DNA of 64,000 nucleotides from Ctenosaura bakeri. Lineage: Eukaryota; Chordata; Lepidosauria; Squamata; Iguanidae. This document shows positions 1-10,805 of the stretch, one piece after another (position 1 is the stretch's first letter; every line of letters starts with the position of its first letter). The position numbers and the translations under genes are program-made. A model generated the notes under the pieces. That model had not been told where the DNA came from, did not search any database, and saw only the letters and a list, made by a program, of their open reading frames with translations. The stretch is taken from contig CAOLHI010000930.1 in NCBI GenBank assembly GCA_948474755.1, positions 372,001 through 436,000 on the forward strand. The letters run 5' to 3'.

Positions 1-893
1 TCAACTAAATCATTCTACACAAAGGTGAAAGCACCAGAGTTAAAAAGGGCTGGCTCCAGCTTTGAGGGGGCTATTAGAATGAAAGCCTTTGGTGGCACTC
101 CAGCATTGTACCACCCTCACTTTCTGACCCTCAGGGGGCTTCAAAGACATTGGGAAGGGTCAGCAACTGTGTTTAATGAGTAGCAGTAACTCATTTGTAA
201 TTCCTAATACACCCTAACATTTCCTGGAACACACTCTACGGGTCTTGTGGGAAATTAAAATGGCAGTTCTAAGCTGTAGTGTGTGCCGCAAGGGACAGAC
301 ATGAGGACAAGCATCAGTAGTAGTTTGTGCCAGGGACATTTGGCCCTGGCAACTACTCAAGGTAGTCCCGGAAGAGAAATAACAATTAAATGGCAGTGGG
401 GTGGTGGTGCTCAAAAAAGATAAACACAGCTAACTAAAATCCTCATGACATCCTATCCCATTGGAGTGGTGGCGCCCACAGCTTTAACAGAAAATAATTG
501 CATTACTCATAGCATCACATTACTTTTGGGCAGACTGAGGCAAAAAACAGGATGGCGCCCCCTATTCTATGTACAGCAGGATCTCATTTTGACATTGGTG
601 AGGGGAAAACATCTTCCAGTCCACCTGAGGGCAGCAGGCCAGCTTAGAGGATGCTAGGCAGCCCTCTGGCATCTACAGCTCTATCGTCCAGCATTCTTCT
701 CCAGGCAATGTTCGTGCTTGACACATTCAACACACTCTGCCTAGTGACATTATTCCTACTTTAGTAACTGGAGACTGAGGCAGAGAGAGCAAGAAAGGGA
801 GAGAGAAAATGGATCACTTGAGGAACATTCTCAATAGGCTTATGAACTGCATAAATCCATTTACCTTTCTGGCCTTCCAAAAGCATCAACCAC

Positions 894-922
894 CACACAC
901 ACACACACACACACACACACAC
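894..922. repeat. (CA)n microsatellite
   Basis: About 14 uninterrupted CA units. It is likely length-polymorphic, and the small open frame running through it is an artefact of the repeat. Confidence 0.95.
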
Positions 923-2861
923 CAGCTATTATTTGTGTCAACAGGAAAGTTTTCATTGGGGCAAACACAATCTTCTCTCCAGTGGCAGTCAGTAGGTTCT
1001 GACTCTCTATCCCAAATAGAGTCAGTGAGTTGGATAGATCCTTTAAGGCTGGATTAAAAAATGAAGTGGATTCACTACCCTACTGGCCTCAGCACAACTA
1101 CCTGCCACTGCCTCTATCCCATTGAAAAGAGAGACAGGGGAGGGAAGGGATTTTCCCCTGAACCACAGCAGGTGGGAAAGTACTAAAAAACAACTACTAC
1201 TATCACTCTTCAGCATGCTGGATGGTTAAATGGCACATCCTTGATGAACAAGAAGCAAAATTAAACTGGGATAGATGAGGGCAGAAGTTATTGACCTATA
1301 GATAAAGAGAATGCAGATCTGTATTTCAATTACATTTGATAGCTAAAAGCCTGTCCTACGATTCTAGATCTGGATATTGATATCCTTGTTGGAATTATTT
1401 TTCTTTCACACTAATAAGCAAGTGACTATATTTTATAACAGATTAATATATTCTGAATCGCCCTGGTTTGGATAGCAAATGTCAAGGACAAATTGTGTAA
1501 GTTGGGGCTGGCTGGGAAGATAAGTATAATCACAACTTCCAGATGTCTCTGTTGTTCAGTGATAGATTAAAAGGTTGCCTAACCTTTTAAAACCACATCT
1601 TTTCATTCAGCAGCAAGAACAGCAGACAAGGTGGCATGTACTACAGGTTCTGATTTACTGTCACAGGTTGTGTGATTGGGGAGGGAAGGAGGCCCATGAT
1701 AGCTATAACATTACCACTCTTCTATAACACAATAATCTTCACAGAAGACACATGATACAGAAATGCTCTATGATGCAATATAATTGTTGAACTTTTATTG
1801 ACCACTGTCTATATAGTAAACCCATGGGAACCACATGTAACCAATTCTGGAGATAAGGCATGAAGATAAAAAATAAATTTGAACTGACACAATACTGGCT
1901 GTATATGAACAGAAACACCAGTGTAGGCTTTAGAGGTACAAGAACAAGCTTACACATGCCTCAGACTCATGCACTCCCCTGTCCACTGATCAGAAGCTTT
2001 TGTGTTAGGTTAATTCCATTTTAATGTGCCATCCAACCATAAACTGTGGTTAACCTTAACTGTAGCTTGCTGAAACAATAACTTTCAAAATTCGTGGTGT
2101 GAATTTTATTTGCTTCAACAAACCATAGTGAAGTTTCCACAAATTTCAATGTTACAGCCAACTATAGTTAGTCTAAATGAGAAGTGAAAACTTCCAAACT
2201 CTTCCTTGAAACTATGCTACAAATGATGCAGTCCCAAATTTTACTCCTATTTATTCTCAAAATGCCAACCATTATTGTATGTCCCAGTAAGACCAATCTA
2301 AGTTCTCTGCACAAAAAGAAGCTTTGCATACTAAAAGATCCTCATAAGGTCTAAACTGGATTACAGTAAAGTCAGCAAAGAAAGCAGGTATAATCTGTGA
2401 CCAAGAAAAAGGTAATTGTGAAGGTGGGAGTGCCAATGACCTGGATCCATACTGGCACGATATTTTACAAATAAATCAAGACACTTGAAACTTGCTCATC
2501 CAACATTCATCAGAGGATAAAGGCTCCATTTATAACAATGTCTATTCCCAGCGTAGCTTTAATCTTTCTTTCTCAAAAGCTTTATAGAGAAACCCGATTA
2601 TGAACTAGGTCTCACCAATTTGTGCTACATCCAACACAATTTTGAGTATGGACTGAAAACAAATAAAGAGAAAGGAGGATTAGAAGAAAGAGATAAAGCA
2701 TCCTCCAGGGTGATCTGTTATGTTTCCTTGATTTGTATAGTAATAAACTCTATAGTCAATAAAGAATAAAGAAACTTTAAGGAACAGTTTAGACATAACT
2801 TTCTTCTTACACTTTGGACTGATCCATCACTGTGTTTTCCAGTTTTTGGCAAATATGCGCT

Positions 2862-2899
2862 ATAGTTAAATAATAGGATTATAGTTAAATAATAGGATT
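2862..2899. repeat. 19-bp perfect tandem duplication
   Basis: The 19-bp unit beginning ATAGTTAAAT occurs twice head to tail with no mismatch (2862-2880 and 2881-2899). This is consistent with a recent slippage or end-joining duplication. Confidence 0.9.
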
Positions 2900-3098
2900 A
2901 CTATTTATGGATGTGAAAAGAAGAAGAAACTCATTTTTCTGCCCTCACATGGTAGCACAGTAAATTAACAATGTACCAGTTGTTCTACTGATAAGAATTT
3001 TATAAGTGAGCTAGACAAAGTCACTGTAGCTTAACTCAGTAATCACGAATATTTAGCATTTCACAAAAAGGAATTTATTGTCTGAATCAAGAACTGTG

Positions 3099-3212
3099 AG
3101 GCCTTCCAGAGTTTTGTTGAACTGCAGTTCCCAGCATTCCTCATCATTGGTCATGCTGGCTAAGGCTGCTGAGTGTTGCATTTTAACAACACCTGGAAGG
3201 CCACACAATTCC
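3099..3212. mobile_element. Palindromic hAT-like MITE (GGCCTTCCAG family)
   Basis: The left end reads GGCCTTCCAGAGTTTTGTTG and the right end contains AACAACACCTGGAAGGCC, its approximate reverse complement. The centre has the degraded form of the 'ctgcagttcccagcat ... catgctggct' core that recurs at 21900, 37390, 55064 and 61268. It is a non-autonomous element with no coding capacity. hAT assignment is from resemblance to reptilian families and is inferred. Confidence 0.6.
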
Positions 3213-3438
3213 TATCCCTAGTATAAACAGAAATAAGATCTCTCAAAAAGCTCCAGATACTGGGGAACATTGCAAATATGGTTCAAGTGGGCAAGACTAT
3301 AACTTTCCCCAGCACCTACCAATCTTTCCCAGCAATGCTCCCCAGGAAAGTTTAGGATCACCACACCTGCTGGGTTTCAAAAATAGAAGTATGTTTAGCT
3401 TAGTAAAAAGCAGCAGGTGTGTGTGTGTATGAAGAGTT

Positions 3439-4020
3439 GTTGTTACTGTTGTCATTAATGCTATTACTGTTACTATTATTGCTATTATGCATTTATATCC
3501 TGCTTTTCCCCCAGTTTGGGACTCAAAGCCGCTTACAAGTTAAAAAACATATTGTTAAAAATTCTCAGAATGCAAAAGTTAAAACAAGATTTTTAAAAAA
3601 AATTAAAAATGTGAAACCAGATTAAAACACTATCATTAGACATACAGATAAACCCCAGCACAACAATTAGCAGGATCCAGCACGTTGTTGTGGTGAGATG
3701 GGCCTTATACAGTCACTCACTGAATGCCTTTTCAAACAGAAAAGTCTTTAATTCTTTGGAAAAAGAAAGTATGGAGGGTGCTAGTCTACTTTTCTGTGAA
3801 AAGAGTTCCAGAGCCTGGGGGCAGCCATTGAAAAGGCTTCCTTGTTCCCACCAGATATACCTGTGAGAGTGGTGAGACAGAGAGACGGGTGTCCCTGGCA
3901 GATCTCAAAGCATGGGTTGATTTGTAGAGGAGAATACAACCCTTCAAATAACCTGGACCTGAGCCGTGTAGGGCTTTTAGATCAAAATCAACAAAGCCAG
4001 TTAAGCATCCTGTTCTCTAC
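3439..4020 (-). mobile_element. Retroposon fragment, LINE-3'-end-like, unclassified
   Basis: The left end is an (ATT/GTT)-rich tract followed by 'tttatatcctgcttttccccc' type sequence and 'gggactcaaagccgcttacaa'. On the minus strand this is an A/T-rich retroposon tail. Further right are the blocks 'agttccagagcctgggggcagcca' type and 'gccgtgtagggctttta' type, which I know as a dispersed amniote repeat without being certain of its class. The piece at 30530-30600 is the same tail. No intact frame is present. Confidence 0.5.
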
Positions 4021-4546
4021 CAGTTAAGCATCCCTTCCTCCTGCTGCCAGTCCAGTACTAGGAGTATACATTGTTCTCATTGTTCCAGCAGATAAGGGAT
4101 TGGAACTGCACTTTCATCACAATAACACCAGGTTCAACTCATCACATACACGATCTCAATAATACTTCTAAAAACTCTGTACCAGTTGACAAGTGGCACA
4201 CATCTGTGCACCAATATTCAGCACTATTATTTCCATATTCACAACTGAAGGACTAAGACTGAGAGTTTCTAAATTCAGCCTCAGTTTGAACTAGGGGATT
4301 TCTAAAATCTTAGTTGCCTGTCTCAAACATCATATTGCATTAATTCACAAGCATTTGAAAAGGCGTCGGAAATCCCTGAACCATACAGCATAGTGCAGTC
4401 TGTCTTTATGTGTTCAGTCATCACCAGTCATATGTGAAGGACAATCAAAGGGAGGTGAATATCAACCTCCAATGCCAGCTTGGGGATTTTTAAAGTATGG
4501 ATCCAGCTGGCTCTGCACTTTCAAAGCACTCTGCATTCCCCACCTT

Positions 4547-4723
4547 CAGTGGCATATCTAGCATAAATAGAACCTAGGACAAGCACAGAAGTTGCGCCCC
4601 TACTTCTGGGGCCGCTTCCTCCTCCTCCTCCTCCGCTAAATCTTCCAGAATGGTTTTTTGTGCCCCTCTGGCACTGGCACCCAGAGCACGTGCCCTACTT
4701 GCCCCACCCTAGATACACCTCTG
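4547..4723. mobile_element. hAT MITE with 7/8-bp target duplication
   Basis: Terminal inverted repeats are CAGTGGCATATCTAG on the left and CTAGATACACCTCTG on the right. The flanking 8-mers are CCCACCTT (4539-4546) and CCCACCTG (4724-4731), matching at seven of eight positions, as expected for hAT transposition. The interior is GC-rich with a (TCC)n run and has no coding capacity. Confidence 0.8.
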
Positions 4724-4967
4724 CCCACCTGGGTAGAAGAGGCAAACATAGGAGGGCTTCCTGTTCCAGCTGAACCTTGCACTCAAGAACTCTGCTGTCC
4801 TCCTGGTGTGCTCCTTGATTCTGACTTCTGGTGTGTTCCTTACCACTTCCTGGATCACCCCTCAGTCTGATTTTTCCCTGATCTGTTGTTTGGTACAACT
4901 CTTGGTTTCTGTTCCCAGCATATCCTGTTGCCTGTGGCTTCCAGGTAGGTGTGTGACTGCAAGTGAA

Positions 4968-5166
4968 CAGTGGATCCTCCAGACACGTGACATCCAGATA
5001 TGTGAATTCCAGCTGTCACTGAGTGTCATGGTCCATAGCTAAAATGGCGGTGATGTGAAACAATCACACACGTTGCCACCATTTAATAATATGGGACATG
5101 AGCATTCACATTTTCATCATGGGGGGGGGCTGGAACAGAACTCCCACAGATGTGGAGGGTCCACTG
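4968..5166. mobile_element. pogo/Tigger-like MITE
   Basis: The left end CAGTGGATCCTCCAGACA and the right end TGTGGAGGGTCCACTG are inverted repeats. The right flank is TA, while the left flank is AA, perhaps a decayed TA. The ends match the type at 22526, 44819 and 58688 (CAGT..., with CCTCCA in the left end). It is short, internally deleted and non-coding. Confidence 0.65.
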
Positions 5167-5168
5167 TA

Positions 5169-7081
5169 TTGGTAGGTATGGAAAGTACATTTAGGTACAT
5201 TCAACAGCATGCATGCACCGCAATTGCACAGGATGCTCCTTTGGTGCATATTGCATCTGTTTCAGTCCCAGTAAGTCATATTCCCCAAAGGCAAACCTGT
5301 TCTTGCTTTTTGCAGTCTTACTCCTGTCATAACCTATTTCTGCAAGGGTCTGTGACACTCAGAATAATGAAGCCTTCATAGAAATGGAACATTTTTGAGG
5401 TCATGGAACCACAACCAGCCACATTTCAGAAGGAAAATGATTTAAATGATTTCTCCCTCCAAAACCTCGGTGCTTAGAGAGAGATTCAGAAGAATAACAT
5501 GCCAGTGAAGTGCTATGGGTAACAGCACAGAGACAGCTGAATGTTCATCAGTAGTTTGCTAGATGCAGCTATTAAAATACATTATTTGTATCATATTGTC
5601 AAACATTTGAACAACACACTTATTCCACATTTATGAGTATCTTCATCATTTACAATAAATAACTGAATTAACACAATCTTATATATTTGCCATTCAACGT
5701 GACTTTTTAATGGATTTCGGACATCAGCATTTACTTATAATTTTCACATTTGACCCCACAAGAAACACTTGCACATTCAATCAAGACATGGCATAGCTCT
5801 CCCCAGAACCCTTAGCCAGAGGGTAACTGCCCAGGCTGCCTGCAGAAGTCTGGGAGTTTTCACCTAAAAAAAGTAATGTGTCTATGCCCTGGAGCAGGAC
5901 TGGGCTAACTCGCTATGCCCCTAACACCAGCTTGCCCTTCTCTTTGATGTCAAATGTCTAGAGCATGAATATCCAGAGGGATTTTCTGCATACAACTGCA
6001 TAAGACAATGTTCCTTCCTGTGAATGTTTGCACTGTACTAATAACCAAAGGGTGAGTGAGCCAACACATTGAATGTCAAGGATCACGCTAGCAGTTTCAG
6101 CCACTTCTCCCTGCACTGAATATGTCAGAGTAAGGCTTGTGTGGCTTACATTTGTCCATTTTAATGTCACATATCATATTCCAAAAATATTCAGAATCTC
6201 AGGTTTTACCACACAGTAATTCTGAAATAGAGAGTTACAATACAAAGCCAAAGAGAAACCAGCTGGCTGTCTAAATCACAGTGATTAAATAGGAAACTCA
6301 GTACACAAACAGCAGCCAAGAAAGGGTGTTGTGACTCTTGTGTTATTAAAAACAGTATCATGAGTTACACTTTATTTTAGCTACTGCTGCTTCATAGTGC
6401 TGATAACCCTGATTCTAGGGCTACTTCCTATTTGCCATCTACACTTTGGCTAACTTCCAGGGAATGCCCTGAGCAACATGGAGATCTAGTTTGCCCATGA
6501 AAAATGAAAAATACTTAAATGCTTCAGCTGCTTTAAGCAGAATCTGTTGAACTGATAACTTAATAGACTATACCATATTACTGAAATTATGGCAGCTAAG
6601 AAGCAAAGAGAGAATTAGAAGTGTCACATCAAACATCTGAAGAACAAAGTGCAGCAGCACAGATACAGACAGCACAGAGAAGCACTTTGCCACACATGTA
6701 TCCCTAACCTGAGAGAACTTTTTTTTTTCTCCAACCTGTGAAATTTCCTTAACAATTTGGTCTGAAGCAAATATATGAAATTTCACATCCTCAAACAGTT
6801 TCGTTTTCCCAGACTCAGGTTGAGCTATGTCCCAATATGTACACTTTTACATCAGAATTTGAGAAGTTACTTTTTAACAGGAATGACATGCTGCAGCTAT
6901 CTATAGCTGAGCAAATGGTAACATGATGCTGTTACACCCGTTTTTGTCTTTGGAGAGTGAGTTGTTAAAATGAGGTTAGTAAGCAGTTATTCTGTTGAAT
7001 TTCAGCTCCCTTACAGAGTCTCTTCTAGGAATAAAATGCCTGGTTCAATATCTCTCATCTCTAGCCGACATTCATGTACAT
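5169..7081. other. Intronic DNA without recognised features
   Basis: Ordinary AT-rich sequence. I found no exon, repeat family or RNA gene that I can support. Confidence 0.45.
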
Positions 7082-7122
7082 CAGGGATGGGAATCATGTG
7101 ATCTTCCACACACCCCCTAGAT

Positions 7123-7417
7123 CAGAGCTTTCCAAACTGTGTGTCATGATACGTTAGTGTGTCAGCAGTGGTGCGTGGGTGCATTACACGAACAAGTGGA
7201 GGGGCTGCCTCTCCTGCTGCAAGGGTGGGCCAGGTCTGGGTGAAGGGGCTGCCTCTGCTGGATCGAGGAGGACCCTGGAGAGGGTGGTGGCTGCAGTAAG
7301 CCAGGCTCGAGTGGAGGGGCTTCCTCCACTTCCTGAATTGTTTGCTGAATTACTATGTCACAAAATGATGCATGTCTAAAAAGTATGTCACCAACATGAC
7401 AAATCTACAAAGCTCTG
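7123..7417. mobile_element. hAT MITE, CAGAGCTTTCCAAAC family
   Basis: Ends are CAGAGCTTTCCAAACTG and ...ACAAAGCTCTG. The flanking 8-mers are CCCTAGAT (7115-7122) and CTCTAGAC (7418-7425), six of eight identical. The outer parts match copies at 50127 and 61469 ('tgtgtcatgata', 'atgatgcatgtctaaaaag', 'tgtcaccaacatgac'). The GC-rich middle differs, so this copy has a different or inserted interior. Confidence 0.7.
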
Positions 7418-7425
7418 CTCTAGAC

Positions 7426-7596
7426 CAGTGCTTCTTAGGCTATCTGATGGGGGGCAGGCACAAGCAATTTTTTTCCCCAGTGTGCCAGGGATCAGCACTA
7501 TGTTTGTGCTCATTGGCTACAAATGTTCCTCTCCTTCCAGTATCTGATGGTTCAGAGACTGGCACTGGTCCAGGGACATCACTTTCAGTACCATTG
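7426..7596. mobile_element. hAT MITE with perfect 8-bp duplication CTCTAGAC
   Basis: The element begins CAGTGCTTCTTAGGC and ends CAGTACCATTG, whose reverse complement CAATGGTACTG matches a typical hAT terminus. CTCTAGAC is present at 7418-7425 and again at 7597-7604, a perfect 8-bp target duplication. The left copy doubles as the right-hand duplication of the preceding element, so this one landed at its edge. Confidence 0.85.
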
Positions 7597-7680
7597 CTCT
7601 AGACTGCATAACTCACTATCAGCTGTGCTGACTATGGCTAATTGAAGCTGCCATCCAACAACATCCAGAGATGAAAGAAT

Positions 7681-10567
7681 GAAAAATGTCGTGTTTTCTG
7701 CTTGCTCAGTGACATTATAAGAATGTATGTACACTTTCCATTTTTATTTTCAACTTCCTTTTTTTTCCAGGGGGTGCTAATTTTCATACATGCTTTTTAA
7801 AAAAACCAAAATACAGCTTTTTTTTTTTTTTTTTGCTATTGTTCCTTCTGGCAGAAAAAAAGGCACTGGACTGCTCACTTTTGCATAGGGACAAAAATAT
7901 CATGCCTTGATGTGTTAAGATACCCTTCTTCACAAAGAATGCTGAAATCTGTAACTATTCTTTATATCTCTACCAATGATCTGTATCAAATGTTTGTATT
8001 CTCAGAGTACCACAGGGCATGTACAGCTTCAGTGTTATATCCATACATTTGAATCTCTACCAGAAAATCTCTAGATTCTTGTCTACTTGCTTTCTTCCAA
8101 CAGATGAAGAGAAAATCATACATACAGAAATATGTATATTATTCATAGTTCCAAGTAATATAGAAGTTATAAGTAACATTGTTACCTACAAAGTGTTCTT
8201 TTTCAACAATGGGAGTGTAAGTAAGTTACATTTAAAAGTAATGTAACAAATCAGGAACAATGTTACTTCACTGTTACTCCTTTGGCATAATATATATATA
8301 TATACTCCAAGATATAAGGCGCATTTGACTTTGCTAACTTACGAAAACTTTCATCAGTGCACACAACCAAGAACTCTAAACAGGACTCTGCGTGTTTCAA
8401 ATGGAAGGACAATTGTGTACTCCTACTTCTTTGCCTATCTTCCTATTTTCATATATCCCTGGAATAACATGAAGATAAAACACAGAAGATAAAAATAACT
8501 GGGATGACCCAAAAGAGCATATGAAATATAACTCACAATCTCCCCACTGAAAGATGATTTTATTCTTTTTCTAAAGAACATCTGCTTTTCAGAATAATAT
8601 GTAGCTTTGAAATATATTATTTCAAATAAAACAGATGATAAAACATTGTACAAAATTAGGAATAACACCAGATTTTGTATATTGTGGGATAAACGTTTAA
8701 AACAATCTTTAGAAAGACTACAAAGATTATTTGACCATGCATTAAAAATTCTTAAAGTTTACAGCCAGATAGAAGAGATGAGGACAATCCAATGTTTTTT
8801 TATATTCTAAAACTGTGTTTTCATTTATAGATTCAGATTCCTTATAGGAGTGTCCCTTTTTGATAATACCACTAATAAATTAAATGAATGAATGAATGAA
8901 TAAGAACAGGTTGTATTATGTAGTTCCTGCAACAATAAATTGATTCAGGGATAATATTTAATATGGTGTGATAGGTATTTTGCTTCAATCATACTATCTT
9001 TATTTTTCATGTATCACATATTTCTCTTAATTTTAAATAATTATTCATTACTGTTATATATTGCTTGTTGTCTACTGATAGCATTAGGTTCTTATAATTT
9101 GTTTCTTTTTTTTTAAATAAAATGTCTTCCTATTCCTTTTATACTTACATTCTCTATGTTTATGCTGGCTTTTTTAAAGTTCACATAGCACTACTTGTCT
9201 TTCTGGTTTGCATTCATGATATGAAAACAGCATGGCTACAAATATTTCAGTTGAGACAGCTAATGATGGTTTGTTATTTAATATGATAAAGTGAACATCC
9301 TTCTTTTCCATGAGCAGCTACAGATCACAAGATGCTCATTTCACCATTATTGCAACTGGCTTTAAATGAGTCACAGTAATTTTCAGCAAAAATGAACCTT
9401 CGTCTACAATCTTCCTTTCTGCTTAATTGTCATTGGCAACATCTGAAATGAATACATCTTTAGAAACAGGCATATCTGACAACATGATTATACAGGTTCA
9501 TTCTGCAGTAAAATGCTGTGAATCATCTCCTCTGCCTTTTACAGTACAATAAAATATATGTTTATAGAAATGTTACTGTTACTGTTCCACATTTCAGCCA
9601 AAAGGCAGCTCATATCCACAAGTTAATACATATATAAAGCAGAACAATAAAATAAATAAAACCTAGTTCCAGGTAAAACATAACTCACGCTGGCAGGACA
9701 GAAAAACATGACATCAGCCCATAAGCTTGGTATGGTGTTTCAGGCAACAGGGAAGGCTCCATCCATGCCTCCCAAGACCAGAAATTCATCAAATGTAGGT
9801 GTTATAGTCCAAATGGTCCTGTTCTGTATCTCAGCTAATTGAAATGTTGGTGGAAATTGGACAAGACCCCCATTCAATAATTTTATAAACTCCACTTAAG
9901 TAATTTTACAAGCTCCACTTCTAAGCAGTATGACTGATGAGTGCAATTCTCTTCATCTGTTCTGTTAATGTTTAAAATATTCTACTTCATACATTGTCTA
10001 ATATGTTTTCAGACTGTTTAAAATAATCCTCACTGATTTTAAATTCAAGCTCTTTTAAACTGATTTTATCTACATGCTGCCCTAAGATCCTCTGACATAG
10101 AGTGGGATATTGGTATTTTAATAAATCAATAATAAATAAATGATAAAGCTATCTTAAATTTCTCAGTAATTTGGAAAGTAGGCAAGAAATTCTTGACATG
10201 TGAGTAAACCACAGGCTCCTAGATAAAGTCAGCATACTCAATACATGCTTTTAAAGTAAGCATCATGTTTAATAGATTAAAATGTCCATTGATAGTATCC
10301 TCAGATGTCGCTGTGGTAACTGATAGCGGCTCAGCTAGAAGCAGCTTTTCAGTCCTGAAGCAAGCAGATTAGAATGGTTTTAAAAAAGGACTCTTGACAT
10401 ACTCAGCACTGGGGCAGCACCATCTTGACACCAAGATTAGCATGACCATCACAAAGAATGAATGCAGATGGTCATTTACTAAGTGCAATTCACAATGAAG
10501 ACACAGATCCCCTGGGAAGCCAGGCATTGGTCTAAATAGCAAGGAGAATTTTACTTCCTCACTACTA
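7681..10567. other. AT-rich intronic DNA
   Basis: No gene or known repeat family is recognised. A short (TA)n microsatellite lies at about 8288-8304, a poly(T) run at 7818-7834 and a GAAT tetranucleotide run near 8884-8900. Confidence 0.45.
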
Positions 10568-10805
10568 TGTTGTTGTGTGCCTTCCAGTTGTTTCTGATTA
10601 ACACTGACCCTAAGGTGAACCCCTATCACAGGGTTTTCTTGGCAGGATTTATTCAGAAGAGATTTGCCATTGCCTTCCCCTGAGGCTGAGAGAGTGTGAC
10701 CTGCCCAAGGTCACTCCGTGGGTTTCCATGGCTGAGATGAGATTTGAACCCTGGTCTTCTGGAATCTTAGTCCAGGACTCAAACTACTACATCATGCTAG
10801 CTCTC
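10568..10805 (-). mobile_element. MIR-like tRNA-derived SINE, near full length
   Basis: Read on the minus strand it starts GAGAGCTAGCATGATGTAG, carries the B-box-like GGTTCAAATCTC, then the CORE-SINE/MIR block CCTTGGGCAGGTCACACTC, and ends in a tail CTGGAAGGCACACAACAAC. It is transcribed by RNA polymerase III when young and moved by a LINE. It is flanked by a weak repeat (TCACTACTA / TCACAACTA). It lies in the sense orientation of ATP11A. This is the longest copy of this SINE in the window. Confidence 0.9.

Larger units (their letters stand above)
1..3098. other. Intronic DNA without recognised genes
   Basis: Apart from the CA microsatellite at 894-922 and the short tandem duplication at 2862-2899, I recognise no repeat family, exon or RNA gene here. 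Open frames are short and lack any domain I know. Confidence 0.5.
7082..7680. mobile_element. hAT MITE split by two later hAT insertions
   Basis: The left end CAGGGATGGGAATCATGTG matches the start of the GGCCCTCCAGATGTTGTTGG palindromic family. The matching right half ('ctgccatccaacaacatcc' type) lies at about 7645-7675. Between them sit two further hAT elements (7123-7417 and 7426-7596). The outer copy is therefore the oldest. The left arm is cut short near 7112, so part of it may be lost. Confidence 0.5.

Noticed and set aside
3419..3625. Leu-rich hydrophobic small frame resembling a membrane peptide
   Set aside because: It is a translation of the GTT/ATT-rich retroposon tail at 3439.
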